Shown here: positions 54,009 to 64,000 of the stretch, piece by piece
Position numbering within the stretch: the stretch's first letter is position 1
How the letters are laid out: every line of letters starts with the position of its first letter
From: Aphis gossypii
Taxonomy: Eukaryota > Arthropoda > Insecta > Hemiptera > Aphididae
DNA length: 64,000 nucleotides
Assembly: GCF_020184175.1 (NCBI RefSeq)
Contig: NC_065531.1
Span: 72,262,604 to 72,326,603 of the forward strand
Direction: 5' to 3'
Position numbers and translations under genes: made by a program
Notes under the pieces: model-generated
Database searches by the model: none
Seen by the model: only the letters and a program-made list of their open reading frames with translations
Told to the model about the DNA's origin: nothing

Positions 54009-54238
54009 CAGGAATCACCAATTTATATTTTTGGAAATTTGTGAAGTTTTTATATGCTATGAAAACGTAATGCATTCGTTTATCCGCAGAAAATAAAGGT
54101 AGATTAAAAAAAAAATCTAACAAAAATTAATGAAAACCTCATCTAACTTACCATCAAAAAACAAATAATTTAAAAATTAATTTCATACCTACAGACCACA
54201 AAAATTTCATCCATAGGCCTGCCATTTGGTGACTCCTG
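54009..54238. mobile_element. Eroded hAT-type MITE
   Basis: The left end caggaatcaccaattt and the inverted right end caggagtcaccaaat agree at about 13 of 15 positions and have the CAGG start common to hAT termini. It is about 230 bp with no ORF. No target duplication is visible, so this is an old insertion or the ends are slightly misplaced. Confidence 0.5.
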
Positions 54239-55072
54239 GTTTAATACATAAAAAACCCATTTCAATATTTCCTTCTTAAATTGTAAAAATGGCTTTTATG
54301 GAATAATTTAGTAACCAATTTATTAGTTACCTTATTACAATTTAATTCTATTCAATATTGGAACAAAAATATTTAAAATTATAAATTAATAGTATTTAGG
54401 AACTAAAATTAAAACATAATTTTTTAAGTATTTTTTTATTTTATAGCATTGAAGCTAAATCTCTAAAAATAAAATATAATTGTACAGTTTATTTCTTTGT
54501 ACTATATTCTAAAATCAATTGGTTTATGTTCAATAATATTAATAAAATATAATAGTATCAATGTTAATAATTTGAGCCATTTAACAGGCTTTAAAGAGTT
54601 TTTTATTTTATATTTTTTTTAAATAGGTACATACAAAATGAAAGATAAGCACTAATAATAAATTTCACTCAGTAATTACAATATTGAAATAAATGTTTAT
54701 GATAAGTTTTTAAATTGGTACAATATTCTATTAAAGGTATATATAACTTACAAAATGTGTATTTAATGAAAATATTTAATTTAAATGTTCGATTGTTTTT
54801 GTCGTTGTTTTATTACATATAATAATAGTAATTATGAAAAACGTGTAAATACATAATACTTAAGTTCCTATTAATTTTATTTATATTACATACATGGAAA
54901 TTAATAAGTTAAAAATTTGATGTAATCCAAATAGTTATAAGGAACAAATTAAAAATAAATAATACACAATAATATAGTAATAAACTGGTATTAAACTGGT
55001 ATTTGTTAAACATGGTTGGTTTTTATGAATTTATATTTTATATAACTTTTAAAACAATTTATGGGTAATAAG

Positions 55073-55074
<2 letters not shown>

Positions 55075-55127
<53 letters not shown>
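55075..55127. repeat. (AC)n microsatellite, 53 bp
   Basis: An uninterrupted AC dinucleotide run of 26 units. Perfect tracts of this length are usually polymorphic between individuals. Confidence 0.97.
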
Positions 55128-55131
<4 letters not shown>

Positions 55132-55600
55132 ATATTATAATAGCTAAATACAAGTAAAAATGAGCAACAAAAATAAGCAAATACTAACTTAATATTAATG
55201 AATCACACAACAATGACATAAATTATTTTGAATTGGCCCCTGAAATAAATTAATATTTAAAATAAACAAAATAAATTGTAGTTAACTTAGTTTCTAAGTA
55301 AATTGCTGTAATTAAATTTACTTAAATATCTAAAGTTATTTCATAATTAAAAATTTAAATAATATTCTTAACAAAATAATCCATCTGTGGTTACTTAAAG
55401 CTAAAATGTTTATTTTTATGCCTACAAATGGCTAAAATAGGAAACATGATGTCAACATATTCTTATAAATATAACATTTTCATTACTAGTTGATAAAAAA
55501 TTAACATAAAGAGATGAACACTAAGTTAAAGATATAATATGATGTTATACCACGAGGGACTATAGTTGGTAAATATTTTAATTTTAGGGGAAAATAAATA

Positions 55601-55606
55601 TTTATT
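55601..55606 (-). terminator. Polyadenylation signal of the VCF-like gene
   Basis: TTTATT on the plus strand reads AATAAA on the minus strand, 23 bases after the stop codon of the VCF-like gene. The spacing suits a very short 3'UTR and supports the predicted gene end. Confidence 0.5.
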
Positions 55607-55629
55607 ATGTAATATTTAAATTTAAATTA

Positions 55630-57005
55630 TTATTGACCATGACGATGAACCCTTTCAACATGAAGGTCAAATAATAATCTGTTGCTTTCGTAATAGTAAG
55701 GATTTTGATCAGAAGTCAGATCTGGATCATATTGTAAATTTTCCGGTTCTTCAACTCTATTGTTTTGTTGATTATTTACATCTGGATGACTATAATCAGT
55801 GGCCGTTTGCTGGCTATATTGTGTTGATGTAGATGCATTCTATAAATTAATTTTTAAAGATATTGAAATTATATTTACAAGACAAAAATTAGCTATTGCT
55901 TAAAATTATTAATTATCATCTGAAACATTTAATATTTGTTACAAAACATAATATAAATAAATATATTTGTGAAACTTATATTTTGGTGTTAAGAGCTATA
56001 TATAGTAAATTTATTTTGCTTAGAAATCCAATGGAAGTCAGATTTAACCAAATACTTGATGAATGCTTCACTGTACTTATTATTTAATATCAATCCTGTG
56101 TTAAATATTTATTATGATTTTTAATTTTATACTTAAAACTTTAATATTTAATAAAAATAAAAATCAGAATTTTCGAAGAATAAAATAACAGTAGGTATTA
56201 TTTTACTTAAATTGTTCTATATTGATATATTATGAAAAATGTTTTTCTTAAGAAACCATACTTAATAGTTCTAAATGCTTTTGTTAGAGATATTAAGTTA
56301 AGTAAAATTATGCTAAATATTGTTATTTTACCATAAAAATATGGAAAATTATAACTATGTATTCAAAAAGAATTTTTACTTTAAAATATTATAAAAAAAT
56401 TAAAACCATTTACTTTTAATCATATCATCTACTTAAATAAAATATAGTTATTATGTCATTATATACATATGAAAATATAGTGTAATTAATTATCTAATGA
56501 AAAATAATAAATAATTATATAAATAATTACAAGTAAACAAAAATATATTGATATTATACTCATGGTTAATGACCATTCTTTCACATTAACCTTGAAATAT
56601 TCTTTGTAAAACCATAAATTACAATAAAATGTAAGTATCGGTTATTAAGTAATATAAAATTATATAGTAGTGATAAATTTAAATAACAATCAATTGATAA
56701 TATAATTATGTTTAAAGTTAATAATTATTCCATACACAAATATAGATTTCCATTAAAAGTAATTCAAATAAAAATAAAATTACTTACACCATAGGCATTT
56801 GTGACTGCCAAATGGTTTTCGCCAGCAAGTGGACCATCTTTCAAGTACATACTGTGCATTCGTTTTGACAAAGGTTTATAATCGTCATCATATTCTTCTA
56901 ATGATCTTTTCCTAAACATCATAATTATATTATACAGATATTCAAGTAGGCATATAATGCTATTTTAATATTTTACCTTAAAACACGTAGAGTATCGGCA
57001 GCCAT
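55630..57005 (-). CDS. VCF/FAM104-like VCP (p97) nuclear cofactor, 120 aa
   Basis: Exons on the minus strand are 57005-56977, 56911-56788 and 55839-55630, with GT-AG borders and agreeing phases (363 nt). Residues 10-12 and 22-27 form a basic RKR...KPLSKR stretch that looks like a bipartite nuclear signal and resembles the RKR...TKR start of vertebrate FAM104A/B (VCF1/VCF2). The middle is low-complexity (Gln/Asn/Ser/Thr-rich, 52-95). The C-terminus, YYYESNRLLFDLHVERVHRHG (read as 99-119), is a predicted amphipathic helix that lines up with the YFHINQ-x-LREAHFxSLQHRG end of FAM104 proteins, the part that binds the VCP N-domain in vertebrates. The role, helping VCP in the nucleus, is therefore inferred from two short conserved ends on an otherwise unrelated sequence. 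An AATAAA follows 23 bases after the stop. The ATG at 57005 is the first in a short leader exon. Confidence 0.68.
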
Positions 57006-57123
57006 TTCAATTTCTTTTGATGTGAACTAGGTATAAGAAATCGAATAAATCGAAACTGTTTTAAGTATTTGTTAGAGAATTTTAAATGATAAATCCTTTT
57101 TTATTTTTTGTTCTTGTCTAAAA

Positions 57124-57280
57124 GGCACGTGAACGGGGTGATTTTTTTAAGTTGAGTTTTCTAAGCTGGAGAGAACATTTTTATTTTTGTACAAGCAAAT
57201 TAGTCGGAATTAGACAGTCAGTTTAATACATGTTTAGACATGTTTAATACGTATTAATAAAATTACCCACGTTCACGAGC
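57124..57280. repeat. Inverted repeat upstream of the VCF-like gene
   Basis: The left arm ggcacgtgaacggggtgatttt (57124-57145) and the inverted right arm gctcgtgaacgtgggtaatttt (57280-57259) match at about 18 of 22 positions. They enclose about 110 AT-rich bases. Both arms carry CGTGAACG. It may be a small MITE or a symmetric protein-binding module. It lies 120 to 275 bases upstream of the VCF-like start codon, in its probable promoter or 5'UTR. Confidence 0.45.
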
Positions 57281-59200
57281 AACAAGACAACAGCTACAAG
57301 AGAGTTCGATACTTCGACTTAAAAAATAAATATAGGTACCTACACGATAATGAAAATCATATGCTTAGTAATCAGTGATTACTTCATGGTGATAACGCAG
57401 GATAGGATAATATGTTGATAAAAATAGTGGTCAGCTGATGGAGAATATTATGACGCTTTGAATCAGGGTCATTACTCATCACTTTAGTACTAATTTACTC
57501 TTTAGTTTTTTCAAATGTATTGTGGAATATTTGAATCTTGCTGCTGCGTCAACATTTAATTTAAAACTATACTTGGGCAATTTACCGAAAAAATGTACAT
57601 GTGTCAAAAACTCCCAAATATGTGACCAAGGTAGGTATATTGTTATAAAAATGTCGGTTAAGGTCTTAAAGACATATTTCAAAGATGGTATTCGTATTTA
57701 ATGATTTTTATGGATATAAGGTACCTTCAACATTTCTCCAGAAGCAGTCACTGTCTATAATGTATTAGACAATAATAGGTCCTATAGGAGCAAAGTTGAA
57801 GCGTCATTGATTCGAATTTCACTACGTTAGGTTTTCAGCTTAATATATTGCCATTATATACAACTTGCAAAACCACACATCAATTTCATTATTAATTTAA
57901 AAATTAAATTAATGATGACGAAAAACTGATTTTCTTTTCTTGTACAGCTATAGCCTACAAGTGTTAATAATGCATTATTAAACATAAGATTTTTGTTTTA
58001 GTTTTGTCGAAATTTCGTTATTTCCTTTTAAGTTTAGATAATTTAAAATTTTCACCATCACACTTGTCTTGGAGTCGTTGTAAATTTAATATATTTTTTT
58101 TTCACGTCCAGGTAATAACTGCTGTATGTTTAGTAAAAATCGACACCCAATAATATAGATAATGTTTTTATTGAGACATTCAATTGTAAATGCTATTTTT
58201 AAATTTTTTTTAAATAATTCATAAAGGTGGACACGAAAAATCACAATCATTATTTATTTAAAAAATATTTAGCATAAGACCCGAAAAGGTGGAAACACAA
58301 ACTAAAGGTGAGTTACAACTTCCTAAAATAAATATTTTCCCATATTTTATCTTAACAGCTTTCAATTTGTTATAGACTACACGTTAGAAGACGTCGTATC
58401 CTCGTGTGTTGTATTCGTCTTACTAACGCATACATTACCATAATATAAATTTAACAGTTGTAATTTTGTGTGTTTAGAATATTAGAATGAAATGAGAAAA
58501 AAAAGAAGACATTTTTTCAAAAAAAAAAAAAAAACATTTTAAAACATTTTCTTTGTTCTCTCGTCGTTATTTTACATTTAAATTTTTAAGTGAATTAGGT
58601 GGATTTTCGTCTATTATAATATTTTACATAATCATAAAACTTGCTTAACAATTAAAATTCCATAAAATACCGACGAGAGGAGTAGAGGACACAAACAATT
58701 GTATTACCTTTAGCTTTGATAATAGGTCATTCACACTAATATTTAAGCTAAACACATAAAATTGGAACTACTGAATGTATATTTTGATAATAACATATGG
58801 TATGAGTTAGTTAGACGGAGACAACACATTTGAATTTCGAGTACGACGTCTTTGAACATAAACACGCAATAACCGATATTAATAATAACCTTATCTGTAA
58901 AATCATTGCAAATTTATCGTTGTACAAAACAATATTATTTTATAGTAGGTATGAATACTGTAACTCCACGAATAATAATCCAATAGGACAATTTCGACGG
59001 TTGGTCACATATTGTATCACACTACCTAGCCATTGACGGAGTAGACTTCGGAAGTTCTGCATAGGTCTTATTAAATCAAAAGCTCTTAGTAATGGTGAGG
59101 AAAGGCAGTTATATAGATACCAGAGTCATATACTAGACTTTTTGAATTTATACACTGGTACTCGTATTATTATTATTATTTGTAATTTACTTACCTATAT
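57281..59200. other. Spacer, no gene seen
   Basis: Only short frames occur. A GTGAGT donor-like site near 58311 follows a short open stretch but the upstream acceptor is poor. A CpG-richer patch lies at 58380-58440. Confidence 0.4.
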
Positions 59201-59951
59201 CAGGGATGAACAACTTCAGGGATAACCACGTATCCACGTACCTTTTTTATATGGCCTGTACGGCTGTACTACACTTGAAAATAACTTAAATAACATTTTA
59301 ACGTTTATCCGTATTTAATTTAATTTTTATTATGTTTTTTGTAAAAATATATAGATATTAATTCTTATCTTAATAGTATTGAACTGTTGCTAAATTATTA
59401 AATGTCTAAATATATATTTACTTAAAGAGGTATTATAGCTATAATAGGTATTTATTATATTTTATCAGTTTAATCGTGGCCACGCTGGCTAATGGCGATG
59501 GCATTGATATTATTATTTTCGAATTTTATAGTGCTTTAAAAATGTTCAATAAAAAAACCGTAAATTCGACGACAATAATAAAATATTAATACCTGTTGAA
59601 AAATATGAATTTCTACGAAATTTTATTTCACTAAAAATTTTATCCATGTTTGGAACTACTTATGTATAATATAATAGGTATACAATGAAAGGAAAAAAAT
59701 CACCCAACCGAAGGTAGGAGTTGTAATTATAGAAATAGAAGGCAATTTCGCTAAATTATCTTCTTCAGCAATTATACATCTTCAAAATTCACATTTAAAT
59801 AAGTTGAAAATATAAAAAAAAATAGTGATAGTAAATTTTAATGTTTTTCAACGACCTGTTTTATTTTCTATGTTTTCTGGTACCTACATTGTATTTTTAA
59901 GTTTTAAAAATTGGTCTTCTATATACAGTAACTTTGAGTTGCTCATCCCTG
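59201..59951. mobile_element. hAT-type non-autonomous element, about 750 bp
   Basis: The left end cagggatgaacaact and the inverted right end cagggatgagcaact differ at one of 15 positions, a CAGGGATGARCAACT hAT-like terminus. Flanking octamers acctatat and tcctaaac match at 5 of 8, so the target duplication has decayed. The interior has no transposase frame. The 75-codon frame at 59825-60052 runs across its right end and is therefore not a gene. A second inverted-repeat element starts within about 12 bases of its right end. Confidence 0.65.
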
Positions 59952-59963
59952 TCCTAAACTGTG

Positions 59964-60515
59964 CGTTGGATCTCAAACGGCTCCTGTCTATTTTTTGCTT
60001 ATTTCCAAACGGCTCCCATCAAAAAAGGTCTAACAAACAGGTGAATACCTAAACGGCTCCCGTAGAAAAAAAAAAAATTAAATTAAAGCTCAGTCAAGTC
60101 AGTTCATTTAAATTATTAAAAGAACTAGAGTTCATTAGGAGTAAATAATTTTCATCTAGTGAAATAACACGTATGGATTATATAAAAAAAATTATGCCTA
60201 AATTAGATGCCTAATGTATGATTTTTTTTTTTAACACTAAAATTTAATATTATTTTAATAAAAAATTCACAATATATGATTTTTCTGTACCATAAGTTTT
60301 ATAATTTACTAGTTTACACCAACAAATATTAACCTTATCTCTTTTGAGACAGTTTTATGTCTGTATAAAATGAAAATGAACTTGTGATGTAAAAAACCGG
60401 AGCCGTTTGAAAATTTACCTGTTCATAAAATCTTTTTTGACGGGAGCCGTTTGGAAATTGATCTTTTTGTAAAACGGGAGCCGTTTACGAAAATGGGAGC
60501 GAATGGGCTATGACC
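59964..60515. mobile_element. Inverted-repeat element with tripled aaacggctcc motif
   Basis: Each arm carries three copies of aaacggctcc: at 59975, 60007 and 60051 on the left, and inverted at 60399, 60443 and 60477 on the right. The order and spacing are mirrored (32 and 44 bases on the left, 44 and 34 on the right), and aaacaggt is also shared between arms. The arms are about 100 bp and divergent, with an AT-rich centre. The flanks share aaactgtg (59956-59963 and 60516-60523), a possible 8-bp target duplication. The outermost bases do not pair well. Long arms with repeated subterminal motifs suggest a cut-and-paste DNA transposon with several transposase sites. The superfamily is not known. 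Confidence 0.6.
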
Positions 60516-60523
60516 AAACTGTG

Positions 60524-61979
60524 ATGTCTACTGGATAGAAACATATTTTACGAATGACCAGTTTTACCTTCGATAGCCATATACTCCTGTGTCACTCAAG
60601 GGGCTTATGACTATAAATAAAATATTTATGGATCCGTAAGTATTATATCAGGGATTATCTTGCATTTTTAAAGGCCATATAAAAGTTAAACCCAATATAC
60701 TTACATCACTTTTCATCACGGTATATTTTCAAGTACCGATCTCCGTATGTTCTTCTTTAAATTAAAAATTTAAATTTGGTGAGTTACTGAATTCAAAATA
60801 GATACACATAATATCTATAATGTATCATATTTAATTTATAATACTATTTGTTTATTTTAAATGTTTGTTATGATAACTAGGTGTCTAGGCGTATATTATT
60901 AATATTATATTGACAATTCATAGAAATTATTTAATGCTATAATTTTCGATTAACCATTAAATGTTTAAAATTTTACTATTGATAAAATTATAAAAGTGAA
61001 ATTGAAAACAATTGCACATATATTTTTAAAAGGTATCTGAAACTAGGTTGTGTGTTTGTAGTGGGGTAGAGGAGGTAGGAAAACAGCAACCCTCAACTAG
61101 TGCATACAATATACGTCAACCAAACCACCAGTTAAGTTAGAAATAGTTTAATATTGTTGTTCTAATAAAGAGCGTAAAATAAAATGTGAATAATAAAATC
61201 TGTAATATACAATAAAAATTGTGTATAGACAAGAATAGGTATTCATATTACTATGAATTATAATAATTTTTGAATGGGTTCACGACAGAGGTGCTGTTAA
61301 ATTGTCTATATAAAACGCCGTGGGAACATATTTTTTGTTGTGGTTAACGTTATAGGGAAACCATACCTGGCGTATAATTATTTTAAAAAATGAGATAGCT
61401 GAGGTCTACAAGATATTAAGAAACAAAAAGCTTTTTTAAATAAAAGAAATATTACGAATATTTGTTCACAAGTACCTAAAATTATTTAATTAAAAAAAGT
61501 TGTGGTTGAATTTTCAAATTTTAAGTTTTTTCAAGGAACTAAATAAATAGAATTTTATTTACCAAATGGGTAATTCATTATTTCATTAATATTCTTATAT
61601 TTTTTGAATATGCAAATAATAAGTTTTCAATTTGAGTAAAAATTATTGTAGAATTTTTTATGAGGATAATAATAGTGCCAATAACAAGCCCAATAAAATA
61701 TTATAACAATACCGATCTATATTTATTAATATAAAACACACAATAACAAGAAACACAACTTGATAACAATTTGTACATAAATCTATGCTCTTTTATATAA
61801 TTTAATAAAATGTAGGTTTATAAGTTTTATTTTACGTGCTAGAACACGGCGTATTATATATGTACATGATATCATATCTTGATCAAATAATTACATCCCA
61901 CTCGGGTTGTAATCAAAATATCTAAATCTTAAATTATCGAACACATATTTTTACTTAAGCCGATTTGAATATATTGTAT
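60524..61979. other. Spacer, no gene seen
   Basis: AT-rich with no supported exon. A G-rich patch (gtggggtagaggaggtagg) lies near 61060. Confidence 0.4.
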
Positions 61980-61985
61980 TTTATT
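61980..61985 (-). terminator. Polyadenylation signal of the 70-aa orphan gene
   Basis: TTTATT on the plus strand reads AATAAA on the minus strand, 21 bases after the predicted stop codon at 62007-62009. It supports the predicted terminal exon. Confidence 0.45.
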
Positions 61986-62006
61986 TAGAGATCATTCAAT
62001 TTAAGT

Positions 62007-62298
62007 TTACATTTTTGATGTCCAAATTGTTTCGTTTTGATATTGTTCTTGAATTTGTGATGGTCCGCTTAAAAATAATAGTAAATATTTCAATTAAATA
62101 AAACATCGCTAAGCACTGGTGTTTTATAAAAAGTTGAAAAACTTACAAATGATTTCTTAGCAGTTCGTTTAACTCGTCTTTATTTGCACACAAATAAATA
62201 TTACAGTTTTTTATTCCTTTAAAGACACTAGCTACGCTGGGCTTTAGATTATACAAATACAGATATTGACCTTTTTTTGAAAAGTCCAGTGACATCAT
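62007..62298 (-). CDS. Small orphan protein, 70 aa, two coding exons
   Basis: On the minus strand an exon bounded by an acceptor (GAATTACAG, exon start 62307) and a strong donor (CATTT then GTAAGT, exon end 62147) joins in phase to a terminal exon, 62067-62007. Coding parts are 62298-62147 and 62067-62007. The protein starts MMSLDFSKKGQYLYLYNLKP, continues with KNCNIYLCANKDELNELLRN and ends ETIWTSKM. It has no signal peptide, membrane segment or domain I recognise. An AATAAA follows 21 bases after the stop. The frame also stays open through the three codons ahead of the first ATG, so a longer protein with exons beyond those seen is possible. A leader exon ending at 62885 would place the start at this ATG. 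Gene reality is fairly likely, function unknown. Confidence 0.55.
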
Positions 62299-62884
62299 GG
62301 AAAATACCTGTAATTCATAAAAAAATTATAAAGTTTAATATTGCCAAAGTTATATTTCACTTTCAGTAGGTAGGTAATTAGTTATCATAATTGTGTAGTG
62401 GGTAAGAAATAGATGAAATAATTCAGAACTCTCACACTGAAATTATTACTATTTTTCATTGAGTATAACAAAAAAAATATTGAACATTTTTTATTCAAAA
62501 TTATATACACACTACAATATTGGGCTATCAATTTGGATAATCTATTCGAGACTTGATAGACTAATCTGTACATAGATAACGAAAAATATAAAAAAACGAC
62601 AACCGTGTGAATAGGTAAAAAAATAATATTCGTGAAAATTTGTTTTAAAATTCAACCTCAATATTTAAATTCGTTTACTATTTTAATCATTACACATATA
62701 ATAAATTATAATTTATTTTAAACTAATAACAACCAAAGAATATTTCTAAAATATATTCTATATTGTAAAGTTGCACATGACGGGTGCCGTGATATTTTTA
62801 AGTATATAACAGTAGAATAGACGTGAGGGAACATATTTTTTAGGATATTCTGAACGCCGCCTCCCGATCGCAAACAATACTCAC

Positions 62885-63110
62885 CGTGTGAATACTACTC
62901 TGTCTGGCGAGAAAACAGTCATCTGCATGACGAAAATCAGTTTTCTTGCGCATTCCCACTCGACATCTTGCCATCAAAATCGGTTTGACTATGTCGGGAT
63001 ATCATATATAGTGATGCGCAGAATTGGCACGTTTTCTCACCAGACAGGCACCGACAACAATTTACCACTTGTACAATTCACCATAGATTCAATTTATCGC
63101 ACGTAGGTAA
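62885..63110 (-). other. Probable leader exon (5'UTR with uORF) of the 70-aa gene
   Basis: A CpG-rich block ends on the minus strand in a near-consensus donor, CACACG followed by GTGAGT, with the intron starting at 62884. The next acceptor downstream is the one at 62308, giving an intron of 577 bases. The exon contains an ATG near 62932 that opens a short frame (MQMTVFSPDRVVFTR). After splicing this frame runs three more codons and stops at a TGA overlapping the main start codons. The 5' limit and promoter are guesses from the CpG drop near 63110. Confidence 0.4.
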
Positions 63111-64000
63111 TTGTTTATTAATTTATTTTAATTTATTATTCTATTAATTATTTAAAGTAAAATTAATTAATTTATGCATAATATTTGTTTACATAAAACA
63201 ATGTATTGTTTATTAAAAGTTAAATTGTTCATTAAGTTCGATTATAAATGAATAATAAAAAATATATATATAATATATTAGTTTATGCATATTTTATATT
63301 ATTTCTATTATATTGTCAAAAAAAATAAAAATAAATTATTTTACCTACATAAATACTAAATAATTAAATATTTAACTGAAAATAATGAGCTATGCTTCCA
63401 AAGTAATGTTTTATTTATATATTTTTATAATCATCACAAACTTTTTGCAATCTTTCATCAAAGTCCTTGTATTTTATTGTTACAACAGTGGAATGTTCGA
63501 TTATGTAATATAATATAATATTGTTCGACAAGGATTTTGTCGTTTAAAAACTTTACTTTTTTTGAATGTCTTAATAAATTTAAAATACGTCATACATGGA
63601 TGAATTACATTCAACGTAGATGAGAAGCTTTTCTGCATCAATTCAATAGAATTAGTTTTAAGGTACACGAGTACTGTGTGATATAATGAATGAATAAACC
63701 GCAGTGACTTGAAGCGCTGTGAATTGTACGGATAGCACTCCACCACACCCCCCATTGAACGTTATTTAAGAGTTTGAAATTCTAGAGTACACGAATGCTT
63801 TACAAAATGTTTAGATTAAAAATGATACACTGCCGTCTCTTCCCCATTATTTTGCGGTTTCTCTCGATAAACCACTTCGCGTCTTTATTCCTATTTATTT
63901 ATGCGTTTTTAGTGCACCAAGACAAAAAGTCATAACGATTAGTATAATTTATCTTTTATACATTTCTGAAAAAAAAATGCCGGGGTATACAGTAACGAAC
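63111..64000. other. AT-rich flank, no gene assigned
   Basis: An 84-codon minus-strand frame (63755-63501) opens with ATG but has no splice or family support and lies in AT-rich sequence. Nothing else is seen up to the window edge. Confidence 0.35.

Larger units (their letters stand above)
50735..55600. other. Spacer between Mff and the VCF-like gene
   Basis: No gene was found. Both neighbours are on the minus strand, so this holds the Mff promoter near 50.75-51.4 kb, where CpG is slightly raised, and the downstream flank of the VCF-like gene. It also contains repeat copy B, a MITE and an (AC)n tract, listed separately. Confidence 0.4.

Noticed and set aside
58263..58310. Short frame (SIRPEKVETQTK) ending at a GTGAGT donor
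   Set aside because: The upstream acceptor lacks a pyrimidine tract and no exon joins in phase. It may be a chance donor.
62385..62573. 62-codon minus-strand frame between the leader and first coding exon of the 70-aa gene
   Set aside because: It lies in the inferred intron, has no splice borders and no recognisable peptide.
63501..63755. 84-codon minus-strand ATG frame near the right edge
   Set aside because: Composition is K/F/Y/I-rich as expected for AT-rich DNA, with no domain and no link to the 70-aa gene by splice phase.

Overview
The window is eukaryotic nuclear DNA, very AT-rich, with short spliced genes in wide, transposon-littered spacers. The base composition, the many short runs of the aggtacctac / taggtacc kind, the intron style (many 60-100 bp introns with GTAAGT or GTAATN donors) and the gene content fit an insect, most likely an aphid. 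The species assignment is inference. I see no bacterial operon, CRISPR array, phage or tRNA gene.

Four protein-coding genes can be rebuilt by joining exons with matching splice phases. (1) 35146-44079 (+): gamma-tubulin complex component 3 (GCP3/Grip91), 15 coding exons, 741 aa. A CpG-rich non-coding first exon probably lies near 31.1 kb. (2) 47886-50734 (-): mitochondrial fission factor (Mff/Tango11), 4 exons, 217 aa, with the twin M-[QR]-V-P motifs and a C-terminal tail anchor. (3) 55630-57005 (-): a 120-aa protein whose two ends match the FAM104/VCF family of nuclear VCP/p97 cofactors, 3 exons. (4) 62007-62298 (-): a 70-aa orphan with two coding exons and an upstream leader exon carrying a uORF.

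The left 35 kb holds no gene I can name. It has two CpG-enriched promoter-like zones (about 9.1-11.3 kb and 28.4-31.2 kb) and a few isolated splice-site-bounded open exons (12.4 kb minus, 15.1 kb minus, 27.75 kb plus). These may belong to long-intron genes or be decayed fragments.

Mobile DNA is the other main content: a hAT transposase C-terminal fossil (1.4 kb); several non-autonomous elements with hAT-type ends, two of them with perfect 8-bp target duplications (26.5 and 32.35 kb); an antisense, broken Jockey-type reverse transcriptase inside GCP3 intron 4; a long hairpin (11.5 kb); and two abutting inverted-repeat elements (59.2-60.5 kb). I found no new multi-gene system. The observations most worth checking are the VCF-like gene, the diverged GCP3 with a possible intronic poly(A) isoform, the anchor-less Mff read-through form, and the 70-aa orphan with its overlapping uORF.
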